Origin: RGIG426 sp045639905
GTDB lineage: Bacteria; Bacillota; Clostridia; Oscillospirales; Acutalibacteraceae
Direction: 5' to 3'
NCBI GenBank assembly: GCA_045639905.1
Contig: JAZUDZ010000004.1
Coordinates: forward strand, 1-39,047
Length of the DNA: 39,047 bases
Positions 7,504 through 14,516 of the stretch are shown piece after piece. Every line of letters begins with the position of its first letter. Position 1 is the first letter of the stretch. Position numbers and translations under genes: made by a program. The notes under the pieces were generated by a model. That model had not been told where the DNA came from. It did not search any database and worked only from the letters and a program-made list of their open reading frames with translations.

Positions 7504-8187
7504 ATGGTGCTACGTTCGATTGTGCAAATTGCAGATGTTACCGTGCTTGAAAATACGCAGATTTTTTCCGACCAGTATTCAAAAATACCTACCTATCGTC
7601 GTGAAAAAATAGACGCTTTTCGGTTTGACCGGGATAAACGTCTTTCTCTCGGTGCCGGGATTCTTTTGAAGAATGCGATGAAGGAGTATGGGATTCCTTC
7701 GGAGACCCCCTTACATATTTCAGAAAACGGGAAGCCGTTTTTTTCGGAGTTCCCATGGTTTCATTTTAATCTTTCTCACAGTGGCTCTAAGGTGATGCTT
7801 GGTATCAGTTCAGATGAGATTGGTGTGGATGTTGAACAAATTGAAAAGGCAAAAATCGATATCGCCAAGCGTTTCTTTTCGCCGGACGAATATACATATA
7901 TTCAAAACCGGGAAACGGAAATTCAGAAACAGACTGCATTTTGTCGCTTGTGGACTTTGAAAGAAAGTTTTGTTAAAGCAACCGGGCAGGGCCTTGGTCT
8001 TCCGTTTGATACATTCTCGATGGACTTGTCAGGAAATGTGCCGATTGTTTTACAAAGGAATGAGACGAACGACTATTTCTTTTATGAAATGGCTGACGAT
8101 GAGTTTTGTTATGCCTGTTGTCTAAAAGGAAAAACCGAAAAGCCGTCATTTCAAAAAGTTGAATTAATCAAAAAGCCGAGTGTTTAA
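7504..8187 (+). CDS. Sfp-type 4'-phosphopantetheinyl transferase
   Basis: The enzyme moves phosphopantetheine from CoA to a carrier-protein serine. The 227 residues show the Sfp-family signatures: FHFNLSHSGSKVMLGIS, GVDVEQIEKAKIDIAKRFF (metal-binding Asp and Glu) and WTLKESFVKATGQGL (catalytic Trp, Lys-Glu and Lys). No peptide- or polyketide-synthase genes are near, so the target carrier protein lies elsewhere; it may serve fatty-acid ACP. The ATG follows GGGGGTGA. The gene looks more AT-rich than its neighbours and sits just after a tRNA, which raises the possibility of transfer. Its stop codon lies inside the following terminator hairpin. Confidence 0.9.
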   Translation: MVLRSIVQIADVTVLENTQIFSDQYSKIPTYRREKIDAFRFDRDKRLSLGAGILLKNAMKEYGIPSETPLHISENGKPFFSEFPWFHFNLSHSGSKVMLGISSDEIGVDVEQIEKAKIDIAKRFFSPDEYTYIQNRETEIQKQTAFCRLWTLKESFVKATGQGLGLPFDTFSMDLSGNVPIVLQRNETNDYFFYEMADDEFCYACCLKGKTEKPSFQKVELIKKPSV

Positions 8188-8200
8188 ACACTCGGCTTTT
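8171..8200. terminator. Bidirectional terminator between the PPTase and GtrA genes
   Basis: This is a perfect 30-base palindrome with half AAAAGCCGAGTGTTT, giving A/T runs on both sides. It contains the TAA of the PPTase gene (8185-8187) and lies three bases beyond the minus-strand stop of the GtrA gene, so it can serve both convergent operons. Confidence 0.9.
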
Positions 8201-8203
8201 GCG

Positions 8204-9067
8204 TTACTCAGATTTGGTTTCTTTTTTTGTGAAGATAAAAAGTTTGCTGAATACATAGTTTAAGACCAGCACGATGATGTTATCCAGGATCTTGGACAAG
8301 CCACCGCTCCAATGGAGCCAGTCGACCATTACAATCATGCAAACCAAATCAATGATATAGGTGAGGAAGCGGGCTCCGAAGAACAGAGAAGCTTCCTTAA
8401 TCAGGGCCTTTGCAGAATCGGTTTTGCTTTCAAAGACAAACAACTTGTTTGTCACATAGGCAAACAGAACACCGGTAATCCAGGCCAGGGTCGTGGAAAG
8501 GGCCGTACTGAAATGCAGCCATTTGTCACAGAAGTTGAAGGTGGCCAGGTTGACGATGGTGGTCAAAACGCCGAAGATGAGATACCGTACGGTTTCCTTG
8601 TTAAACACTTTCGGGAAGGTGTTCCATAAAAACCAATAACAGGCGATTCCTGCCAGTGCAATGACGACACCGCTTGCCAAAAACAGAACGGTGGTCAGAA
8701 CCGGAAAAGCTCCGCTGACCAAATAGCAGAGAAAGCAGCTCATTAAGGTGATGAGTGCACCCGTGTAGAAGGCGGGAAGAAGGGACTTGTACCTTGTTTC
8801 TTCCGTGTCACAAGCCGTCAGCCAGGCAAACCAGGTCAAAAGACCGGTGAAGCAGGCCATAATAAACCAGGCGTTAAAGAGGGTGCCCAGTTTGTAGGAC
8901 ACATCTCCGATTAAAAGGTACATCAAGGTCTGAACCAGTTCCTGTCCTTTTTCATGAAGACTGTTTTGTAAGGAGCGGTCCAGCATGGAAAAAACGCAAA
9001 TGGACAAGGCCAGAATGACCGTCAGGGCGCCCCAAATGGATTTGGTGATTTTTCTTTTGTTTGTCAC
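8204..9067 (-). CDS. GtrA-like polytopic membrane protein
   Basis: This 287-residue membrane protein has two halves. Residues from about 155 to the end match the GtrA family: RYLIFGVLTTIVNLATFNF, NKLFVFESK and NYVFSKLFIFTKK, with four helices. The first 150 residues hold roughly four further helices (TVILALSICVFSM, WFIMACFTGLLTWFAWL, ALITLMSCFLCYLV, TTVLFLASGVVIALAGIAC) that are not part of the usual 120-150 residue GtrA protein. GtrA proteins are tied to transfer of lipid-linked sugars for surface polysaccharides. The start is a GTG at 9067 that overlaps the stop of the preceding gene (GTGA). It is the last gene of the long minus-strand operon. Confidence 0.8.
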   Translation of the reverse strand: MTNKRKITKSIWGALTVILALSICVFSMLDRSLQNSLHEKGQELVQTLMYLLIGDVSYKLGTLFNAWFIMACFTGLLTWFAWLTACDTEETRYKSLLPAFYTGALITLMSCFLCYLVSGAFPVLTTVLFLASGVVIALAGIACYWFLWNTFPKVFNKETVRYLIFGVLTTIVNLATFNFCDKWLHFSTALSTTLAWITGVLFAYVTNKLFVFESKTDSAKALIKEASLFFGARFLTYIIDLVCMIVMVDWLHWSGGLSKILDNIIVLVLNYVFSKLFIFTKKETKSE

Positions 9068-10332
9068 GATGCGGACACCTCTTTTTTGCTGAGACCATAC
9101 CGGTCAAACTGATAACTGTCGTCGCTTTTATCTAATATGAATCCCGCATCTTTGCCGAGCACACTTTGAACGGCCTTGATTTCCAAATTCACACTGGCCT
9201 CCGACAAATCAAATCCCTGCAAAATCGGAAGGATGGCCGGCTTGTTTTTGCCCATCAGTTCCAGGCGAACTTTGGTTTGAGACAGGGCCAGGGTAACGGA
9301 TTGCCCGGGGTGATCCTCCGGATGTTTTACGGTTTGTTTTCCGGCTTTTAAAGTGCTTCCGAAGTCGGACGGGAACATTTCCGGAGCGTTTGTTTTGGCG
9401 CCGAAGTTCAGGGGATTTCCGCCGTATACGGTGTTGGTATCGGTAAAGACCGAAAGTCCCGACGTGACCGGGATGAGTGTACAACTGCCGGCCTGTTTTT
9501 GAGAGTCGGTCACAAATCGCTTGAGAACGTCCACCTTGGAGAGGGAAGACAGGGATGTGTTGCCGTAGGAAGCCATATAGGTCTGATACGGGAACTGGAC
9601 CCCGTCTAACAGGAGAGCCTCAAATCCCATTTCACTGATTTCTTTGATGTAGCCTTGCAGATACGCATGGGCACTCGGGGCATAGGGATTCAGCCACGGT
9701 TTGCCGCCTCTGGCCTGGCTGTTATCCAGCCATACATAGTTGCTGCCGTCGCTGAGAAGTACACGGGCATCGGAGATGGCGCGGGAAGCGAGGGGGTCGA
9801 GGAAACAGTATAGTTTCGGAATGCACAGGACACCCTGCTTTTCGCAGTACGTTTTAAAGTTTTTGAGGTCATTGACCGAAATGGCTTTTTCGGAAATGGC
9901 CTTTATATCCTTTGCCTTCTTGACGGAGGACTGATAGGAAAGCAGTCCGTTTTCATCCTTCAGTTCAAAGACAACCCCGGTAAAACCGGCTTTGGCCGCA
10001 GACACAACTTGTTTTTCGCGAGCCTCTTTGTTTTGGAGCATTCCGGCCGTCATGGTAAAAGCTTTGACGTTCGACAAACTGGCGGTTTGAATTTCCGGTA
10101 CGGCAGTCGTTTGGGTCGTTTTGGTAGGAGCCGGAGTGACGGAGGTTTCGGTCATAGAGGTTTCCACAGCCGGTCGTTTGTGATTTTGTGTCAGTGTATG
10201 AATGCCCTTGGCGGCGAAAATACCACCGACAACCAGAGCACCAAGCAAAACGATAAGGCCGACGATTTTCCAGGGAAAGCCATACCGGCGTCCGCGATAG
10301 CGGCGATTGCGATTAATTTTTCTTCTTTTCAC
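9064..10332 (-). CDS. Membrane-anchored putative glycoside hydrolase (DUF4015-like)
   Basis: The 422-residue protein begins with a very basic cytoplasmic tail (MKRRKINRNRRYRGRRYG), followed by one membrane helix (about 24-46), a Thr-rich linker (about 58-85) and a large outer domain. The outer domain resembles the DUF4015 TIM-barrel family: VKAFTMTAGML, FTGVVFELKDENGLLSYQS, YCEKQGVLCIPKLYCFLDP, PWLNPYAPSAHAYLQGYI and MGFEALLLDGVQFPY. The Asp of LLLDGVQFPY sits where such barrels carry an acidic catalytic residue. Activity is not proven for the family. The gene follows the rnfA-like gene by 12 bases and is coupled to the GtrA gene, so a cell-envelope sugar role is possible. Confidence 0.75.
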   Translation of the reverse strand: MKRRKINRNRRYRGRRYGFPWKIVGLIVLLGALVVGGIFAAKGIHTLTQNHKRPAVETSMTETSVTPAPTKTTQTTAVPEIQTASLSNVKAFTMTAGMLQNKEAREKQVVSAAKAGFTGVVFELKDENGLLSYQSSVKKAKDIKAISEKAISVNDLKNFKTYCEKQGVLCIPKLYCFLDPLASRAISDARVLLSDGSNYVWLDNSQARGGKPWLNPYAPSAHAYLQGYIKEISEMGFEALLLDGVQFPYQTYMASYGNTSLSSLSKVDVLKRFVTDSQKQAGSCTLIPVTSGLSVFTDTNTVYGGNPLNFGAKTNAPEMFPSDFGSTLKAGKQTVKHPEDHPGQSVTLALSQTKVRLELMGKNKPAILPILQGFDLSEASVNLEIKAVQSVLGKDAGFILDKSDDSYQFDRYGLSKKEVSAS

Positions 10333-10344
10333 GAAAACCCCTCC

Positions 10345-10938
10345 TTAAATGAAGGTGATGGGAGAACGGAACCCGCAGATTGCTAGTCCCAATAGTCCGA
10401 GATACAGAAGCAGCAGGGGAAGTCCCTGAAATGCTTTGGGGACATCCGGGTGATTCATACGGTCAATGGCCATCATGGTAACATGGAGCATCACCAAAAA
10501 GCCGATTCCCGTACCGATGGCCAGCCCTAGGGCTCCGAAAAAGCTGTTATAGAAGCGGTACAGAGACATGAGACATACACCGATAATGGCGGTGTTGAAG
10601 GCTGCATACGGGAAGATGGTTCGGTTCTGGGCATACCACGTGGTTGCTTTTTTCAGCGCAAAAAGAGACGCACCGATATACCAAAGGGAAATAACCAAAA
10701 GCAGCACGGCCGGACGGAACAAGACACCCAGGGTGTCGGTCAGCAGTAAATCAATCGGATAGAAGGTACACATGCTGGCCACGGTAAACCCTAAAAACAA
10801 AAGGGAAAAGTTCTTGAGCCCCCGTGGGTTTTTGCCCAAATAGAGCAGAAGCGACGAGCCGAGGCCTGTCGTTAAAACCACGTTTTGTATACAAGCGGCA
10901 GCAAACAGAAAAGCAAGACATTCCAGCAGTTTACTCAT
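10345..10938 (-). CDS. rnfA: RnfA-like membrane subunit lacking the cluster cysteines
   Basis: The product is 197 residues with six hydrophobic helices and aligns along its length with RnfA/RsxA. Anchor points are NVVLTTGLG (family NNFVLVKFLG), IFPYAAFNTAIIGV (family FLPLITTNCAVLGV) and IDRMNHPDVPKAFQG (family IRERLAVADVPAPFRG). RnfA and RnfE normally hold a [2Fe-2S] cluster through the Cys of LGLCP and the Cys of TNCA. Here these positions read LGSSL (Ser28-Ser29) and FNTA (Thr116), so both ligands are missing; Cys122 lies six residues away. The start is ATG 10938 because AAGGAGG abuts the upstream in-frame ATG at 10947 and is properly spaced only for 10938. The gene overlaps the rnfE-like gene. 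Confidence 0.8.
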   Translation of the reverse strand: MSKLLECLAFLFAAACIQNVVLTTGLGSSLLLYLGKNPRGLKNFSLLFLGFTVASMCTFYPIDLLLTDTLGVLFRPAVLLLVISLWYIGASLFALKKATTWYAQNRTIFPYAAFNTAIIGVCLMSLYRFYNSFFGALGLAIGTGIGFLVMLHVTMMAIDRMNHPDVPKAFQGLPLLLLYLGLLGLAICGFRSPITFI

Positions 10939-11590
10939 GGCTGTCATCCTCCTTCTCTATTTGAATGGTTTCCTCTTCCAAAACAGAGGAAGAGAACAGA
11001 GCGTGTACATGACGGAAAAAGGCTGCAAGGAATCCCAGCATCAGGAAACCGGCAAAGGGCAGCACGATTTGCGGGAGATTGACCAAATCTCCTACGGACA
11101 CACCCCAAACGGTGTTGGTGGCGACAAATTCCCGTACGACACCCATTCCGCATGCGACCAAACCGAATCCGACGACCACGGCCAAAAGCTCAATGGCGGT
11201 GTCGGAAACGGATTTTTGTCTGGAATCAACGACTTTTCCGAGAAGAGCGTCGCTGATAAAGAGGGGAACAAACAGATATAAAGCGGCATACAGTCTTGTC
11301 GACATGGTAAAGTTCAAAAGAGCCATGGCACCGACCAGCAAAACGGCTGACGAAACAGCCACAATCGGAGCCTGATAAAACTTCGGCACCTTCTTGAGAA
11401 CCGGAAGCAGGAAGGCCGACGGGAGTAGTGCCACAAGTAGGCAAACGGTCAAAACAACCGCGTTTTTAAGACTGGTTCCGGCAGTCAGTATGGGGCAGAT
11501 ACACAGGCCTCGTACCAAAACCGGATTGTTGAAGAAGGCGGCATCCATAAATCGTTTTTTCGGATTTATGGGTTTCGGAAAAAATCTCAT
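10931..11590 (-). CDS. rnfE: RnfE-like membrane subunit
   Basis: This 219-residue polytopic protein matches RnfE/NqrD: FNNPVLVRGLCICPILTAGT (family [20 protein letters not shown]), then LYLFVPLFISDALLGK (family LGIFIPLIVTNCIVVGR) and CGMGVVREFV. The first conserved Cys remains (Cys32 in CICP). The second is lost: the family TNC is SDA here (Asp114-Ala115) and the segment is one residue shorter. A charged cytoplasmic tail (EEETIQIEKEDDSHE) ends the protein. The start is ATG 11590 with AAAGGAGG upstream; a longer reading frame lacks a ribosome site and would run into rnfD. It overlaps rnfD by four bases (ATGA-type coupling). Confidence 0.82.
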   Translation of the reverse strand: MRFFPKPINPKKRFMDAAFFNNPVLVRGLCICPILTAGTSLKNAVVLTVCLLVALLPSAFLLPVLKKVPKFYQAPIVAVSSAVLLVGAMALLNFTMSTRLYAALYLFVPLFISDALLGKVVDSRQKSVSDTAIELLAVVVGFGLVACGMGVVREFVATNTVWGVSVGDLVNLPQIVLPFAGFLMLGFLAAFFRHVHALFSSSVLEEETIQIEKEDDSHE

Positions 11591-12564
11591 GCGGCTGCCT
11601 CCTTTCGTTTGTGACGATGGTGGAGAAGCTTCCAGCAAACCCGGTCCAGGGGAGAAGCCAGCACGTTGCAGAGCATAACGGCAAAGCACATTCCCTCTTC
11701 AAACTGGCCGAAATGACGGAGCAGCATGACCAGAAGACCGGTCATGACGCCGTAGACAATCCGTGCCAGCGTGTGGGACGGGGAAGTGGTCGGATCATTT
11801 AAAAAGAAAATGGAACCGAAGAACAAATAGCCGGAACAAAGCTCCAGCAGGATGCTTTGCAGTCGGCCTTCGTCCGTACGGGGGAACAGCAGGGAGAAGA
11901 CGGCACAGGTTACCAGAAAAGACAGGGTCAGTGCCGGAGAGAGAGAACGTCTGGCAAACAGGAAGACCGCGCAGGCAAACAAAATCAGAATGGCGGTGGT
12001 CCCGATGGCTCCCGGAACATCTCCCAGCAGCAGGTCATACCAAAGGTAGGAAGACTTGGCATGGGTGAAGAGTTCCGATGCCGGAGACGGTGCCTGTGTT
12101 GCATCGAAGGTAAAGGCCGTGATGGAAACACGAATCTCATTGTCCGGATACATAAACATCAGGTTCGGGAAACAGACGGTCGTCAGTGCAATGCCGGATG
12201 CGGCCGGATTGAACAGATTTCGTCCGGTACCGCCAAAGGGCATTTTGACGACCAAAATGGCAAAAGCGGATGCCAAAATCGGAACGAAAATCGGGGTCAG
12301 CGGGGACATCACCGAGGCGATAAGGGCACCGGTAACAATCGCGGTTCCGTCTTGGAAACGGTTTTTCCGAAGCATCAGCCAGTTGGAAATTCCCTCACAG
12401 GCCATGGCAGTCAGTACCGAAGCGCACAGCAAAATCAGCGGACGGGTTCCGAAGAAGACAACCGAAAATACATACAGAGGGAACAGGGCAACCAGTACGT
12501 TTACGGGCAGGGGAATGGTGGCATAGCTTTCTTTTGAAAACGGTGCATGGTTGTTAGTCGCCAT
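11587..12564 (-). CDS. rnfD: RnfD-like membrane subunit without the usual FMN-attachment motif
   Basis: The product is 325 residues, close to the RnfD/NqrB length, with about ten helices. Conserved family segments are QDGTAIVTGALIAS, GGTGRNLFNPAASGIAL (111-127), LLGDVPGAIGTT, NDPTTSPSHTLARIVYG and EGMCFAVMLCNVLASPLDR. In RnfD an FMN is bound to a Thr in a D-x-x-(S/T)-x-A-T-P motif before the LLxGxxPG(S/A)IG segment. Here the same place reads FDATQAPSPAS (153-163), with Pro-Ser where A-T-P is expected, so covalent flavin attachment looks doubtful. GGAGGTGA precedes the ATG by six bases. The gene overlaps rnfC by 11 bases. Confidence 0.85.
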   Translation of the reverse strand: MATNNHAPFSKESYATIPLPVNVLVALFPLYVFSVVFFGTRPLILLCASVLTAMACEGISNWLMLRKNRFQDGTAIVTGALIASVMSPLTPIFVPILASAFAILVVKMPFGGTGRNLFNPAASGIALTTVCFPNLMFMYPDNEIRVSITAFTFDATQAPSPASELFTHAKSSYLWYDLLLGDVPGAIGTTAILILFACAVFLFARRSLSPALTLSFLVTCAVFSLLFPRTDEGRLQSILLELCSGYLFFGSIFFLNDPTTSPSHTLARIVYGVMTGLLVMLLRHFGQFEEGMCFAVMLCNVLASPLDRVCWKLLHHRHKRKEAAA

Positions 12565-13819
12565 TGGGGGTCACCTCCCACATAATTTGGTTTATGGAAG
12601 ATTCCTCTTTGGCACCGGCAACGGCCTCCGCCACTTCCCGATGGGCCGGGCAGGCGAAGGAACAGGCATTGCATCCGTCACAGTCTCCGGGGTGCAAAGC
12701 CGGCAAAAAGGAATATTGTTTGTTTTCATAGCGCCTGGCAATTTCAAAGGGCATGAGATGTCGATGACACACTCTGGCGCAAAGACCGCAATACTGACAC
12801 ACCGTCGGATTGGGTAATGTCTTTTCTTTCAGGCAAAGAATACAGGTCATGGAAGGGACAATCGGAACGTCAACGGAAGAAATTTCGACCCCCTTCATAT
12901 TGTCGCCAAGTACCAAAAGCGCTTCCGGATCTCCGCCGACGATTTCAAGCGCCAAACGAAGGGAGGTCCCGACGGGGACCCGCACGTTGGCAGGGAGGGA
13001 TACGGCATCCCCGTTGATGGTCAGCAGACATTCGATTTGCGGTTCGTCATAGGCGGCGGCACGGAACAGGGCACGGCATGCCTGAACACCGACACGGCAT
13101 TCTTCCTTTTCCATATGCTGTAAATCATCATGGGGATAGAAGTTGGGGCGTGCCAAATACAAATATTTGGAATCCACGTGTTCTTTTGTATGTCGCCAAT
13201 AGTGGCGCGGCATGGCCGAAGCAATTTGATATCGCTCGGTACCGGCACACTGTGCAATCAGGCGAAGGCCGGTGATGACCTGGAAAAAGTCTTCATAGAT
13301 GGTGCCCCAGGCCGAACTTTGATAGGCCTCGTCTTCAATGGCGTCGGCAAAAACAACGGAGGGATGAGCCTCCATCATGTTTCTCAGTTTCTTGTACAGT
13401 GGCGTTCCGTCCAGTTCGTCAATGATGCTGTGGCTTTCCGCCAACTGACAGATTTCTTCCGGTGTAAGCAGGGAAATCTCCTGCGGCGCGATGGTTTCCG
13501 GTATGTCCATGGTGCTGCATTCCACGATGACATACGTGACGGCACCTAAAACCGGATGGGTGGATTCATAGGTTTTCGTGACAACACCGGCAACGCTGGA
13601 GTAGACGCAAAGGCCTTCTCCGTCAAGCGGGGCAGCCAGCTTTTGGCCGGGTTTGACAACGGTATCAAAATCGACCACCAGCTCGCAGTTTAATCCGGTT
13701 TCGGTTTTAATGGGAATGCTGACCTGACGAATATTTGTCGGGCGGATGATATCCAGGGATGCGGCCGGTTCCTTTTTGGAATACAGACGCAGTCCACGCT
13801 GCGAAAAACGTTTTGCCAT
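12554..13819 (-). CDS. rnfC: RnfC-like iron-sulfur subunit with altered FMN/NADH region
   Basis: This 421-residue protein has the RnfC order: a barrel-sandwich N-terminal part (about 30-105), a Rossmann-like middle (about 115-250), a SLBB-like segment (about 262-310) and a double ferredoxin end. Both C-x2-C-x2-C-x3-C motifs are intact: Cys341, 344, 347, 351 and Cys380, 383, 386, 390. An extra CILC pair (326, 329) precedes them. The FMN-loop GGAxFPT of normal RnfC is replaced: where AGIVGLGGAGFPTHVKL is expected, residues 127-145 read AESHSIIDELDGTPLYKKL, and NGAECEPY becomes DAIEDEAY (159-166). NADH oxidation therefore seems unlikely. AAGGAGGTGA lies before the ATG. It follows rpe by 36 bases with no visible promoter. 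Confidence 0.87.
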   Translation of the reverse strand: MAKRFSQRGLRLYSKKEPAASLDIIRPTNIRQVSIPIKTETGLNCELVVDFDTVVKPGQKLAAPLDGEGLCVYSSVAGVVTKTYESTHPVLGAVTYVIVECSTMDIPETIAPQEISLLTPEEICQLAESHSIIDELDGTPLYKKLRNMMEAHPSVVFADAIEDEAYQSSAWGTIYEDFFQVITGLRLIAQCAGTERYQIASAMPRHYWRHTKEHVDSKYLYLARPNFYPHDDLQHMEKEECRVGVQACRALFRAAAYDEPQIECLLTINGDAVSLPANVRVPVGTSLRLALEIVGGDPEALLVLGDNMKGVEISSVDVPIVPSMTCILCLKEKTLPNPTVCQYCGLCARVCHRHLMPFEIARRYENKQYSFLPALHPGDCDGCNACSFACPAHREVAEAVAGAKEESSINQIMWEVTPNGD

Positions 13820-13855
13820 GGGTTGTCACCTCCTTAAGGAAAAATCAAACTATCG

Positions 13856-14500
13856 TTACGCGTTTTGAACCAGTTTTACCAGTTCCGCGGGGTTATCGTC
13901 GTTAAATAAGGCGCTGCCGACAACGGCTACATCCACGCCGGCTGCGGCACAGGCTTCGTAGGTTTTGCGACCGACACCGCCATCCACTTCAATTACGAAG
14001 GAAAGACCGAGTTCTTCTCTTTTTTTGCAAAGAGCGGAAACCTTGGAAAGCTGGTCCTGCATAAAGCTTTGACCGCCGAATCCGGGTTCTACGGTCATAA
14101 TCAGAACCAAATCCAAGTCTTTTAAATACGGATAGACCGACTCGACCGGGGTGCCGGGCTTAACCGTCAGTCCGACTTTTTTTCCTTTTTCCCGAATTCG
14201 GTCAATGGTGTTTTGGATGTCGGCATTACTTTCCACATGAAAGTTGATGAGATCGGAACCGGCATCGGCAAATGCATCAATCAGCAGGTCCGGTCGCTGC
14301 ATCATTAAATGTACATCGAAAAAGATATCCGAGCAGGGACGCACCCGCTTGATGACGGGCGGGCCGAAGGTTAAATTCGGCACAAACTGGCCATCCATAA
14401 TATCCAGATGAAGCCAGTCGGAACCAACCTGTTCCACAAAGCGGATTTCGTCACCCATTTTGGCAAAATCGCAAGTAAGAATGGACGGGGAAATTTTCAT
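13856..14500 (-). CDS. rpe: Ribulose-phosphate 3-epimerase
   Basis: The 214-residue enzyme interconverts ribulose 5-phosphate and xylulose 5-phosphate in the pentose phosphate pathway. TIM-barrel marks are KISPSILTCDF, LHLDIMDGQFVPNLTFG (metal-binding His and catalytic Asp), DVHLMMQRP, MTVEPGFGGQSF and IEVDGGV. The start is ATG 14500 (MKISPSI) with AAGGAAGG upstream; a longer frame from 14590 would overlap ribF and lacks a ribosome site. It lies 16 bases after the ribF fusion gene in the long minus-strand operon. Confidence 0.96.
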   Translation of the reverse strand: MKISPSILTCDFAKMGDEIRFVEQVGSDWLHLDIMDGQFVPNLTFGPPVIKRVRPCSDIFFDVHLMMQRPDLLIDAFADAGSDLINFHVESNADIQNTIDRIREKGKKVGLTVKPGTPVESVYPYLKDLDLVLIMTVEPGFGGQSFMQDQLSKVSALCKKREELGLSFVIEVDGGVGRKTYEACAAAGVDVAVVGSALFNDDNPAELVKLVQNA

Positions 14501-14516
14501 AACAGATTCCTTCCTT

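Noticed and set aside
7223..8200. Prophage or island integrated at tRNA-Arg
   Set aside because: No integrase and no direct repeat of the tRNA end are seen, and the next genes are ordinary.
10345..13819. Rnf-like genes as decaying pseudogenes
   Set aside because: All four frames are intact with good ribosome sites and precise overlaps, and the non-cofactor segments of the family are well kept. Loss is confined to cofactor sites.
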